IMG/VR virus record: IMGVR_UViG_3300042293_000555
Coordinates: 1 to 64,000 of that record
Strand: one strand, 5' to 3'
Origin: a virus
Length of the DNA stretch: 64,000 bases
Shown here: piece after piece, positions 23,871 to 31,567 of the stretch
How the letters are laid out: the number at the start of each line of letters is the position of its first letter
How positions within the stretch are numbered: position 1 is the stretch's first letter
Notes under the pieces: generated by a model
The model's input: only the letters and a program-made list of their open reading frames with translations
The model's database searches: none
Told to the model about the DNA's origin: nothing
Program-made: the position numbers and the translations under genes

Positions 23871-23899
23871 AGCAAGGGAGAAATCCCTTGTTATTTTTT
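23871..23899 (+). terminator. Terminator of the four-gene early unit
   Basis: Stem AGCAAGGGA/TCCCTTGTT around a GAAA tetraloop, followed by a T-rich tract. Confidence 0.9.
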
Positions 23900-23905
23900 C
23901 TGTAA

Positions 23906-23936
23906 TCCTTAACTAAACACCCCCCCTTATTTTTGC
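23906..23936 (+). promoter_or_regulatory. C-box promoter-like motif, copy 6
   Basis: TCCTTAACTAAACACCCCCC, one more C, then TTATTTTTGC, which contains a TAnnTTTG match (TATTTTTG). It lies upstream of the two tRNA genes and the gene at 24412, after the previous terminator. The gene-free stretch 23937-24411 holds two terminators and two tRNA-type genes. Confidence 0.65.
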
Positions 23937-24066
23937 TATTATTATTTTGCATTTCTTTGTGAATATTCAATAAAGCACTATATTTACAATATTACAGAAA
24001 AAGTTCTTACAAAAACAAATTTTAAACTTGCAGCGTTTAAAGGTTTGGTAAAATGTCAATTTGGAT

Positions 24067-24092
24067 ACCCTTATGAAAGTAAGGGTGTTTTT
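24067..24092 (+). terminator. Hairpin with T-run directly before a tRNA-like gene
   Basis: ACCCTTA/TAAGGGT around TGAAAG, followed by GTTTTT. The next base is the first of the tRNA-like gene at 24093. Confidence 0.7.
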
Positions 24093-24172
24093 GATTCTGT
24101 AGCTTAATGGTAGAGTATCAAATACAGTGCACTTTAGTAGTTGAGATATTGGTTCAAGTCCAATCAGAATCA
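24093..24172 (+). tRNA. tRNA-like gene with expanded anticodon loop
   Basis: Acceptor GATTCTG/CAGAATC, D-arm GCTT..GAGT with AATGGTA loop, T-arm ATTGG-TTCAAGT-CCAAT and discriminator A (24172) are normal. The anticodon stem is TCAA/TTGA (24118-24121 with 24141-24144) with 19 bases between instead of 7-9. Part of that loop can pair (TAC/GTA) and it contains the palindrome GTGCAC. No standard 7-base loop with T33 can be closed by a 5-bp stem, so no anticodon is assigned. It may be degenerate, spliced or a mimic. Confidence 0.5.
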
Positions 24173-24205
24173 CAGGGTTTTAGGTTAATGAATGTTGTTA
24201 TCATT

Positions 24206-24228
24206 GAGAGGAGAAATCCTCTCTTTTT
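24206..24228 (+). terminator. Terminator between the two tRNA-type genes
   Basis: GAGAGGA/TCCTCTC with a GAAA loop and T5. It ends one base before tRNA-Arg. Confidence 0.88.
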
Positions 24229-24229
24229 A

Positions 24230-24303
24230 GATTCTGTAGCTCAACTGAATAGAGCAACTATTTTCTAAGTAGTAGGTTTTAGGTTTGAATCCTAACAGAA
24301 TCA
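24230..24303 (+). tRNA. tRNA-Arg (anticodon TCT)
   Basis: A regular cloverleaf: acceptor GATTCTG/CAGAATC, D-arm GCTC..GAGC, anticodon arm ACTAT-TTTCTAA-GTAGT with T33 and anticodon TCT, variable AGGTT, T-arm TTAGG-TTTGAAT-CCTAA and discriminator A. CCA is not encoded. It reads AGA/AGG, and AGA is the dominant Arg codon in this AT-rich genome, so a codon-supply role is reasonable. Its acceptor stem is identical to that of the odd tRNA-like gene 60 bases upstream, which suggests a shared origin. Confidence 0.9.
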
Positions 24304-24411
24304 CAATTTCCATCTGTGTGTATTTAGTTTTGGCCATTGTAGTAATACAGTGGCTTTTTGTATGTCAACAATTTATTAAACATATTTATTAAACAATTCA
24401 ATCAAAAAATT

Positions 24412-25017
24412 ATGAGCAACGCAAGCAGAGAATCATCAGTAAAGGGAAAAGTTCTTTTCTCAAGACTTCACAAAGCAGCATATCAAAAAGAAGGCAGCTT
24501 GACATTGGAAGTCAAACAAATTATTACCAAAACATCTTATTATGCAGCAAAAAAATTTAATTCTGATCTTCAGGATGGACTTTTTGATGATTCTGCATTT
24601 GGTGCTGAAGAAAAAGAATACAAGAGTAATGAAACTCGTGTAGCTTGGATTCAAGTACCTGAAGGAAAAAATGAAGCAGAAATGAAGAGAATGCTTATTG
24701 CATTACCTAATTCCTGCATTTACAAAATTCTTTCTAATGCTCCAATTCTTGATTCAAATCAGAAAACAGCTATTGATAATGGTCTGAAAGATTTGGAAGA
24801 TTTTGCAAACTCTCAAGTAGCAAGATATCCAAAAGGTTCTGAGTTAGAAGGAGAAGTTATTCTTGATGATGCAGGTAAAGTGCAATATCGTAGAACTTTC
24901 TTCTCTAAGATTGCTAAAGAAGATATTGACCTTCGTGGAAACGGAGATGAATATGTAACTGATGCAATTTTAGAAGAATTACAAGGAGCAGGTATCTCTT
25001 ACGAACAAACAATTTAA
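24412..25017 (+). CDS. Conserved early/replication-region protein of unknown function
   Basis: About 201 residues from the ATG at 24412; 18 extra upstream codons would be hydrophobic and lie in the leader. It begins MSNASRESSVKGKVLFSRLH and has acidic segments (DDSAFGAEEKEYKSNETRVA). The C-terminus contains RNGDEYVTDAILEELQ-like helices. It is the last gene before the DNA polymerase, with a 133-base gap in which I see nothing certain. A DNA-binding accessory role in replication is possible. Confidence 0.6.
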   Translation: MSNASRESSVKGKVLFSRLHKAAYQKEGSLTLEVKQIITKTSYYAAKKFNSDLQDGLFDDSAFGAEEKEYKSNETRVAWIQVPEGKNEAEMKRMLIALPNSCIYKILSNAPILDSNQKTAIDNGLKDLEDFANSQVARYPKGSELEGEVILDDAGKVQYRRTFFSKIAKEDIDLRGNGDEYVTDAILEELQGAGISYEQTI

Positions 25018-25150
25018 CTAAAAAACTTATCTCAAGTAAACTATTAAATGTAATATTCAAATGGAAATATCCAAATGAAGACTTACATTTATAGTTTGCT
25101 TGCTGATAGGTTTTCTTTTTTATTTAGTCAGCCATTAATTATTACTCTAT

Positions 25151-27076
25151 ATGATAGACTATGTATATGACATTGAGTTATATTCAAATTTCTTTCTTTT
25201 ATGTGCACAAAACACTAAGACTAAAGAGAGAATATCTTTTGAAATATCTCAGAGAAAAGTAGAAACTGTTAAGTTAGTGGATTGGTTATCTACTAACATC
25301 AGGTTATTTGGATTTAACTGCATAGCCTATGATGGTAAAATACTACAAAAGTTATTAGAGCATACTTACTTAAAAGGTAAAGATTTAATAAAAGTACTGA
25401 AGAAGCATTCAGATAGACTGATATTAGATGAAACCTATGCTAAATTTTCTCGTAAGTTTACACAAAAACCTAATGTAGACTTATTTTTACTACATCATTT
25501 TGATAATGATGCAAGAAGAACTTCTCTAAAAGATTTAGAGTTTGTATTCAATATGCCTAATATTCAAGAGTTACCTTTTGATTATACTAAACCTGTTACT
25601 CTTGCACAAATGTCTATTCTTGTAGACTATTGTTGGAATGATATTGATGCTACTCAAATATTGTATGACAGATCTCAAGAAGCTTTATCATTAAGAGAAA
25701 GTTTATCTAATACTTATGGTGTAGATATGCTTTCTTGGAACTCACCTAAAATAGGTGAACAAAGTTTTGCATTTAAGTTAGCAGAAAGAATTGGTCCTGC
25801 AAAATTACAGAAGAAAAGTCCTCGTAAATCTATAGCTATTGGTGACATTATCTTCCCTTATATACAGTTTGAAACAGTAGGATTTCAAAAATTACTATCC
25901 TATTTGAAAAAAAAGGTAATCACTGATACTTACAAAGTTTTTAGTGAGTTACCATTTGAAGAACTAACAGAAATAGAAGGTCATTACAATGTATATAAAA
26001 CTAAAGGTGTACAAAAGAATCTCAATATTGTACACGATGGATTTGAGTTTGTATTTGGTACAGGTGGAGTACATGGTTGTATTGATCCAGGAGTATATCT
26101 TGTAGATGATGAACACACTATTGATGATATTGATGTATCTTCTTATTATCCTAACTTAGGTATCAAGAACAAATTATATCCTGAACATTTGGGTATAGAG
26201 TTTTGTGATGTTTATGGTGAGAGATATGAAGAACGTGGTATATATCCTAAAGGTAGTGTTACAAATACTTCTATCAAGCTTGAACTCAATGGAGTATATG
26301 GTAAGAGTAATTCTAAATTCTCACCATTCTATGACCCCAAGTATACTATGGCCATTACCATTAATGGACAGCTTTTACTTACAATGCTTGCTGAACAACT
26401 TATGAAAATTAGTCAGATACTTCAGATAAATACTGATGGTGTAACTATTAGAGTTCATAAATCACAAAAGGAAAATGTAAATGCTATCATTGAATGGTGG
26501 CAAAAACTTACTCAGCTTACTTTGGAAAGTGCAAGTTATTCTAAGATGGTTATCAAAGATGTATCTAATTACTTAGCTGTTTATACTAATAACAAGGTAA
26601 AGAGAAAGGGTGCTGCATTTAAAACTTTAACAGAACTTGAAATGCATGAGAATTTATCTTGTGTAGTAGTTCAGGAAGCTATATCAGCATATTACATTTC
26701 CAATACACCACCAATACAATATCTTATGCAAGAGTTAGAGAATGGTTTATCTAAATTTTACTCAAAAGTAAAAATACAGAGAGATCACAAACTTGTAGCA
26801 AGGTATGAAGATGAAGATATACCACAACAAAGAGTTACAAGATATCTTATTACAAATACAGGATGCTCTCTTATTAAAATTATGCCACCAATAAAGGTGA
26901 AAGAGAGAGAATCTGAAGTTGAAGCAGGTTGGAAGTGTACACCATGTAATAATTTGACTACAATGAATTTAGAAGAATTAAAACAGAATCTAAACTTAGA
27001 ATATTATCTCTTACAAATAAACAAAATCATAGATGGAATCTCTAACGGCAGGAAAAAGAAAAAAGCTGCAAAGTGA
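25151..27076 (+). CDS. Family B DNA polymerase
   Basis: A 641-residue replicative polymerase. The N-terminal 3'-5' exonuclease shows Exo I (D7-I-E9), Exo II (FNCIAYDGK, about 56-64) and Exo III (YCWNDIDATQILY, about 164-176). The polymerase palm shows motif A DVSSYYP (328-334), motif B KLELNGVYGKSNS (376-388) and motif C NTDG (427-430), with Asp328 and Asp429 as metal ligands. At about 640 residues it is compact for family B. Some crAss-like lineages encode this family instead of family A. It leads the replication block and overlaps the helicase gene by 44 bases. Confidence 0.92.
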   Translation: MIDYVYDIELYSNFFLLCAQNTKTKERISFEISQRKVETVKLVDWLSTNIRLFGFNCIAYDGKILQKLLEHTYLKGKDLIKVLKKHSDRLILDETYAKFSRKFTQKPNVDLFLLHHFDNDARRTSLKDLEFVFNMPNIQELPFDYTKPVTLAQMSILVDYCWNDIDATQILYDRSQEALSLRESLSNTYGVDMLSWNSPKIGEQSFAFKLAERIGPAKLQKKSPRKSIAIGDIIFPYIQFETVGFQKLLSYLKKKVITDTYKVFSELPFEELTEIEGHYNVYKTKGVQKNLNIVHDGFEFVFGTGGVHGCIDPGVYLVDDEHTIDDIDVSSYYPNLGIKNKLYPEHLGIEFCDVYGERYEERGIYPKGSVTNTSIKLELNGVYGKSNSKFSPFYDPKYTMAITINGQLLLTMLAEQLMKISQILQINTDGVTIRVHKSQKENVNAIIEWWQKLTQLTLESASYSKMVIKDVSNYLAVYTNNKVKRKGAAFKTLTELEMHENLSCVVVQEAISAYYISNTPPIQYLMQELENGLSKFYSKVKIQRDHKLVARYEDEDIPQQRVTRYLITNTGCSLIKIMPPIKVKERESEVEAGWKCTPCNNLTTMNLEELKQNLNLEYYLLQINKIIDGISNGRKKKKAAK

Positions 27077-28130
27077 TGCTACACTTGCAATCTTAGACAA
27101 TTCCTTTACTGGAATTATTTGTATAGCACCAAGAGTAGGTAAAAGTAAGATTATATGTGATGCAATCAAACCTATGAAAACTAAAAAGTTTCTTATTACA
27201 GCACCATATAATACAATTTTAGAATCTTGGAAAAAAGAATTTGAAAAATGGAGAATGAATCCAAAAAATATTACACTTATTAATCAGAGAAGTTTAAGTA
27301 AAGAAGACTTATCTAAGTATGATGTAATAATATGTGATGAAGTACATACTCTTAGTGATGCACAAATGTTATTGTTAAAAGATTTTAAAGGAAGACTATT
27401 AGGTGCTTCAGGTTCTATTTCAAAAGAAACTGAAAAAACTTTAAAGTTAGAATTAGGTCTTCAGAAAATATTTGAATTTACTATAGAACAAGCTATAGAG
27501 ATGGGCATTGTTGCTGATTATGAAATTATCTTAGTACCTGTTACATTAGATGCTACTAACAAGTATATTGAAGCAGGCTCTAAAGATGCAAAGTTTCTTA
27601 CTACAGAATATGCTAATTATCAGTATCATACAGCACAATTTGAGAAGTTTAAGAAAATGGCTTGGAACAATAAGAAATTTGAATTTGTAAAAATGGCAGA
27701 AGCTTCAAGAAGAGCTGAACTTATTTACAAGTCAAGAACTAAAATTGAAAGAGTTAAAAAACTTATCAAAGACCAAGAGAGATGTCTTATATTTACTGCA
27801 AGAACAGAAGTTGCTGATGAGTTTGCTACAGGTTATCACTCTAAAGTAAATCCCAACATTCTTACTCAGTTTATGGATGGAGAACTCAATAAACTTGCTG
27901 TATGTGAGATGACTAATATGGGTGTAACTTTTCCTAATCTTAAGACAGGTATATTTCATCAGATGAGAAGTGGAGAAGAATCTGCTATTCAAAAGGTAAT
28001 GAGAATGTGTAATGTTGAAGAAGATGAAAAAGCTACTATTTATATAGTGTATTATGCAAATACTGTAGATGAAGAATGGACTAAGAAAGCTCTTATTGGT
28101 TTAAATCCTGATAAAATTAAGATAATCTAA
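27033..28130 (+). CDS. SF2 helicase
   Basis: A 365-residue superfamily 2 helicase. Walker A is APRVGKS (32-38), motif II is DEVH (102-105), and LLGASGSISKETEK matches motif III. The C-terminal RecA-like half has ERCLIFTARTEVADEF and motif VI-type QMRSGEESAIQKVMRM, where the usual Q..GR..R is modified. The start overlaps the polymerase gene, so translation is coupled. It probably unwinds DNA at forks or recombination intermediates. It is followed by a tRNA-like gene and a structured RNA. Confidence 0.88.
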   Translation: MESLTAGKRKKLQSDATLAILDNSFTGIICIAPRVGKSKIICDAIKPMKTKKFLITAPYNTILESWKKEFEKWRMNPKNITLINQRSLSKEDLSKYDVIICDEVHTLSDAQMLLLKDFKGRLLGASGSISKETEKTLKLELGLQKIFEFTIEQAIEMGIVADYEIILVPVTLDATNKYIEAGSKDAKFLTTEYANYQYHTAQFEKFKKMAWNNKKFEFVKMAEASRRAELIYKSRTKIERVKKLIKDQERCLIFTARTEVADEFATGYHSKVNPNILTQFMDGELNKLAVCEMTNMGVTFPNLKTGIFHQMRSGEESAIQKVMRMCNVEEDEKATIYIVYYANTVDEEWTKKALIGLNPDKIKII

Positions 28131-28181
28131 CTTAATGACAGATGAAAATCGTTGTATTAGGGCATAATTAAGTTAGTAAAT

Positions 28182-28299
28182 TTCGGTGTAATTCAAATGG
28201 TTAAGAATAGGTGGTGCGGGAAATGTATTGATACCCAATCTATCAGACACAACTAATACAAGTAAAGTGTAAATACAGGTTCGAGTCCTGTCACCGAAA
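28182..28299 (+). tRNA. tRNA-like gene with about 45 extra bases in the anticodon domain
   Basis: Acceptor TTCGGTG/CACCGAA (28182-28188 with 28292-28298; one more pair is possible outside), D-arm ATTC..GAAT with AAATGGTTAA loop, T-arm ACAGG-TTCGAGT-CCTGT and discriminator A are canonical. The 65 bases between D and T arms should be about 22. They contain a 5-bp/7-base hairpin TGATA-CCCAATC-TATCA lacking T33, and a stem ACAC/GTGT with a 16-base loop next to the variable region. No anticodon can be assigned. It abuts the structured RNA at 28302. Confidence 0.5.
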
Positions 28300-28301
28300 C
28301 T

Positions 28302-28473
28302 ATAAACAACTAATGATTAACACTAATAAATACACGAGTGCTTTTAGTCAGTTGTATCTCACAGTTCTCAAATGTTAGTGATTAGGTTAATGTATCTGTC
28401 GGCAGACATGGAGTGTATGGGTTTGGGCATACATAGATACCCTATTGAGAAGGCATTAGTTGTTTATTTTTTA
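28302..28473 (+). ncRNA. Candidate structured RNA B (14-bp closing helix, multibranched)
   Basis: ATAAACAACTAATG (28302-28315) pairs perfectly with 28454-28467, followed by T's to 28472. Inside are CACTAAT/GTTAGTG (28321-28327 with 28374-28380, one wobble) and GTATCT/AGATAC (28392-28397 with 28435-28440). Within the latter two hairpins can form: GTC-GGCA-GAC (28398-28407) and TGTATG/CATACA with loop GGTTTGGG (28414-28433). No coding frame covers it. It is a discrete RNA gene candidate, about 166 bases plus tail, two bases after the tRNA-like gene. Confidence 0.6.
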
Positions 28474-28494
28474 ACATTTTAAAACAATAATATT

Positions 28495-28719
28495 ATGGAA
28501 AAGATACCAACAGCAGAAGAATTTATAAAAGAAGCTCAGTCTAATCCAAGTAAAGGATGGACTGCACGTAAACTAATGATTGAATTTGCTAAACTTCATG
28601 TAGAAGCTGCATTAAAAGCTGCTGCTGAGAATGTACAAACAAATTATTTCTATACTGAAGATGATCCTATAGATAAAGACTCAATCCTCAATTCTTATCC
28701 ACCAAATTTAATCAAGTAA
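28495..28719 (+). CDS. Small protein (74 residues)
   Basis: A 74-residue protein starting MEKIPTAEEFIKEAQSNPSK. The pattern TAEEFIxEA...LMIEFAKLHVEAAL...AAENV resembles a short protein common in Bacteroidota phages, of unknown role. It sits two bases before the lipoprotein gene and about 20 bases after structured RNA B. Confidence 0.65.
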   Translation: MEKIPTAEEFIKEAQSNPSKGWTARKLMIEFAKLHVEAALKAAAENVQTNYFYTEDDPIDKDSILNSYPPNLIK

Positions 28720-28720
28720 T

Positions 28721-28954
28721 ATGAAATACTTATTTATCCTAATATTATTAGTATTTACAAGCTGTGTAGATCAACAAGAGAGATTTAATAATCTCAAGAA
28801 AATGTATCCTAATTGTAAAGTAGAACCTTCTACAGGATTACTACAACAAGGTGGATATGACTTTTTAGTTATTGATAGTAATGAGCAAATGATTGCTGTC
28901 AAATTTCGTGAGCTTAGTACTACAAAGATTTCTTCACTTAGAAATGTAAGATAA
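28721..28954 (+). CDS. Small lipoprotein, apparently truncated by an in-frame stop
   Basis: A 77-residue protein with a lipoprotein signal (MKYLFILILLVFTSC, lipobox FTSC at 12-15). After the TAA at 28952 the same frame stays open for 35 codons to 29062 (YDEGYKRGQIDCQNDSLLWK and on), with coding-like composition. This looks like a longer lipoprotein cut by a stop mutation, or rarely read through. The mature part would be attached to the host envelope. No family is recognised. Confidence 0.65.
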   Translation: MKYLFILILLVFTSCVDQQERFNNLKKMYPNCKVEPSTGLLQQGGYDFLVIDSNEQMIAVKFRELSTTKISSLRNVR

Positions 28955-29062
28955 TATGATGAAGGATATAAACGTGGTCAAATAGATTGTCAAAATGATT
29001 CATTACTTTGGAAAAAGATTATGAATAATGATGGTGAGATTATATTTCAAAAGATTAAATAA
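28955..29062 (+). pseudogene. Downstream remnant of the lipoprotein frame
   Basis: Thirty-five codons in the same frame as the preceding lipoprotein, separated only by one TAA. There is no start codon at its beginning, so it cannot be an independent gene of this length. The residues (KRGQIDCQNDSLLWKKIMNN) are typical of phage proteins here. It is either a decayed tail or a read-through extension. Confidence 0.4.
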
Positions 29063-29080
29063 CCCTTAAATACTGTAAAG

Positions 29081-29620
29081 ATGACAATTAACCAAGAGTT
29101 AGTTAAGTTTCTGCATAACTCAAATGTAGAGTGTGATTTAGCATTATTATACTTACTGTCCTTATATCATGGACTTACTACTGATGACCTTATACCTGAA
29201 GCTACTGTTAGAGCAGTAAATACTATAGGGATTGTTGAGAGAGATTACAAAACTAATACTCTCAATTGGCATATAGCATTATATGATGGACAAAGTACAG
29301 ATGGTGTATGGGAATGGGTAAATGAGTTTAGAAAACTCTTTGCTTCTAAGAACAAAGAAAGAGAAGGTAACAAGAAAGCTTGTGTTCAGAGAATGAAAAT
29401 GTTCTTTACTCAAAATCCTGACATTAGAAAACAGGATGTATTGGAAGCAACAATGATGTATCTTAGGTCAACAGATCCTAAATATGTCAAGATGGCAGAG
29501 AGATTTATCTTTGATGGACAAGGTAATTATAAAACTTCTCTACTTACTGATTGGGTAGATAGATTAAGAGAAATCAGAATGAAACAAATTGTTGACCCAA
29601 CTACTAAAATTATGAAGTAA
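29081..29620 (+). CDS. Replication-block protein, possible helicase loader
   Basis: A 179-residue helical protein starting MTINQELVKFLHNSNVECDL, with a charged centre (FRKLFASKNKEREGNKKACV) and a C-terminal DWVDRLREIRMKQ. It ends exactly where the DnaB-type helicase gene starts. Small helical proteins directly before a phage DnaB helicase are often loaders, but there is no ATPase motif, so this is position-based. Confidence 0.6.
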   Translation: MTINQELVKFLHNSNVECDLALLYLLSLYHGLTTDDLIPEATVRAVNTIGIVERDYKTNTLNWHIALYDGQSTDGVWEWVNEFRKLFASKNKEREGNKKACVQRMKMFFTQNPDIRKQDVLEATMMYLRSTDPKYVKMAERFIFDGQGNYKTSLLTDWVDRLREIRMKQIVDPTTKIMK

Positions 29621-30714
29621 TGAATTTTATTGAAGCTCTTAAATTAGGACAAGAAGGACAGAATAAAGGATTACCTACAGGATTAGCACCATTAGATAGA
29701 GCTTGTGATGGAATACAAAAGAAAGCTATTTATGGTGTAGCAGCAGGTCCAAAGGTTGGTAAAAGTACTTTAGTAGATTTTGCTTTTGTAATACACCCAA
29801 TATTACATTGTTTGGAACATAACATACCACTAACTGTAATTTATTTTTCTTATGAAATTGATAGAGTGAAAAAGGAATTTGACTTTGCTTCTTTTTTCTT
29901 TTTTAAAGATTATGGTATCTCTGAAATTACACATAATGGAGAAACTTATCTTTTATCAAGCAGATACTTACTTGGTAAGTTACAAGATAGAGAAGGAGAA
30001 GTCATTCCATTAACTGAAGAACATAAAACTATACTTGAAGATATTTATACCAATAGGATTATTCCATTATTTGGAGAATATAATTCTAAAGGTATAAAGT
30101 TAAAAGAAGGTGTAATTCAGTTTATGGAAGACAGAGATAATCCTACAGGTATGAGAAATACTATTCTTGAATATGCAAGAAAGAATGGTGAGTTTACTTT
30201 TCAAGAGTATGAAGCTACTGAAGATGGTAAAAAGGTAAAGAAAAATAGACTTTTAGGTTATGTCCATAAGGATAAACAAAAGAGAACTATTATCATTACT
30301 GACCACATCAGAAAACTTAAGAGAGAAAGAGGTTATTCAATGAAAGAGAATATGGATAAATGGATAGAATACAGTGTAGAACTGAGAAATTTCTGTCATT
30401 ATACATTTGTCCACATTGTTCACTTGAATAGATCTATCTCTAACATAGAAAGACTTAAGTTTAATGGAGAATATATCTATCCTACAGGTGAGGATGTTAA
30501 GGACTCAGGTAACTTGAGTGAAGAGTGTGATTATCTTTTTACACTTTTTAATCCTACTGATGAAAAATATGGGTTAACCACACACTTTGGACATCAGTTG
30601 CATGAGTATCCAAATTACAGGTCTATTCACTTAGTAGAATCACGAGATACAGAATGTCCACAACATCTTGCAGTACAGATGTATGGTAATATCAAACATT
30701 TTAAAACTTTATAA
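29620..30714 (+). CDS. DnaB-type replicative helicase
   Basis: A 364-residue RecA-fold helicase corresponding to the DnaB C-terminal domain. It has LPTGLAPLDRACDGIQKKAI followed by Walker A GPKVGKST (43-50), YFSYEID (the H1a-type strand) and RTIIITDHIRKL (Walker B, about 225-236). It lacks the DnaB N-terminal domain. An insertion around 95-150 is larger than usual. It should unwind DNA ahead of the family B polymerase with the DnaG-type primase encoded downstream. Confidence 0.85.
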   Translation: MNFIEALKLGQEGQNKGLPTGLAPLDRACDGIQKKAIYGVAAGPKVGKSTLVDFAFVIHPILHCLEHNIPLTVIYFSYEIDRVKKEFDFASFFFFKDYGISEITHNGETYLLSSRYLLGKLQDREGEVIPLTEEHKTILEDIYTNRIIPLFGEYNSKGIKLKEGVIQFMEDRDNPTGMRNTILEYARKNGEFTFQEYEATEDGKKVKKNRLLGYVHKDKQKRTIIITDHIRKLKRERGYSMKENMDKWIEYSVELRNFCHYTFVHIVHLNRSISNIERLKFNGEYIYPTGEDVKDSGNLSEECDYLFTLFNPTDEKYGLTTHFGHQLHEYPNYRSIHLVESRDTECPQHLAVQMYGNIKHFKTL

Positions 30715-30728
30715 ACAATTAGAAAGCA

Positions 30729-31436
30729 ATGGCAAAAATTATGATTATTTCAGAAAGCGGCTTTGGTAAATCTACCTCTATTTGTCCAAGTGAAGAACTT
30801 GGTATTAAGGGTTTAGATCACACCACCACTTTTATTGTAAATGTTAATAACAAAGACTTACCTGCAAGAGGTTGGAAAAAGTTATATAAACACATTCAAG
30901 GTAAAGATCTTAGTACCGGTAATTATGTAGAAACTAATGTAGGTTTAGACATAGCAGGTCTTATTGGTATTTTGAATGAGAAAAAACCTGAAATCACTAC
31001 TCTTGTTATTGATGATTTTCAATACATTATGTCAGATTACTACATGGAGAAAGCTAAAACAAGTGGCTTTGATAAATTTCAGGATATAGGTTACTTTATA
31101 GGTAAAATATTCTCTGCCATTCAAAAGTTTAAAGGTCATGTTATCATTCTTACACACCCTGAAGAAGTACAAGGCACTTATGGTACTACCTATAAAGCTA
31201 AAACAGCAGGTAAGATGGTAGATCAGTACATTACTATGGAAGGTAAGTTTGATATAGTACTCTATGGTGCTCAGGAGTTTGACAACAAAACTAAGAAAGC
31301 ATTAAAACAATTTGTTACTAATTTTGATGGTAGATATCCTGCTAAAAGTCCTGTAGGAATGTTTCCACTTACAATACCAAATGATTTAGGACTTGTTATT
31401 GACCTTGTAAACAAATACTACGATGGAGAAGAATAA
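30729..31436 (+). CDS. Sak4-like RecA-fold ATPase
   Basis: A 235-residue ATPase: Walker A SESGFGKST (8-16), Walker B TLVIDDFQYIM (91-101) and VIILTHPEEVQ (sensor strand). This matches phage Sak4-type single-strand annealing or recombination ATPases. It is 14 bases downstream of the helicase gene and upstream of the presumed single-strand binding protein gene. It probably promotes strand annealing in replication-linked recombination. Confidence 0.82.
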   Translation: MAKIMIISESGFGKSTSICPSEELGIKGLDHTTTFIVNVNNKDLPARGWKKLYKHIQGKDLSTGNYVETNVGLDIAGLIGILNEKKPEITTLVIDDFQYIMSDYYMEKAKTSGFDKFQDIGYFIGKIFSAIQKFKGHVIILTHPEEVQGTYGTTYKAKTAGKMVDQYITMEGKFDIVLYGAQEFDNKTKKALKQFVTNFDGRYPAKSPVGMFPLTIPNDLGLVIDLVNKYYDGEE

Positions 31437-31521
31437 TATTTTTAAAACTATAAGAAAAGGTGTTAAAGTTTACACCTGTTCCCCAGTTACTGATGGAACA
31501 ATTAAAACTTCTAAAAGATAA
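31423..31521 (+). CDS. Possible 32-residue basic microprotein
   Basis: ATG at 31423 overlaps the end of the Sak4-like gene in another frame and encodes MEKNNIFKTIRKGVKVYTCS followed by PVTDGTIKTSKR. The part beyond the overlap is clean coding-like sequence in a gap that otherwise holds nothing. It is basic and too short for family recognition. Confidence 0.35.
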   Translation: MEKNNIFKTIRKGVKVYTCSPVTDGTIKTSKR

Positions 31522-31567
31522 TTTGTATTTTTATAACCCAATTTTTAAATTTTAAACATTTCAAACC

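Noticed and set aside
24132-24138. UAA suppressor anticodon (TTA) in the 24093 tRNA-like gene to read through the lipoprotein stop
   Set aside because: The loop CTTTAGT has T33 and TTA, but flanking bases cannot form a 5-bp stem, and TAA is the commonest functional stop here.
25075-25173. A 32-codon frame overlapping the DNA polymerase start
   Set aside because: It starts in the leader and reads into the polymerase gene out of frame, with no supporting pattern.
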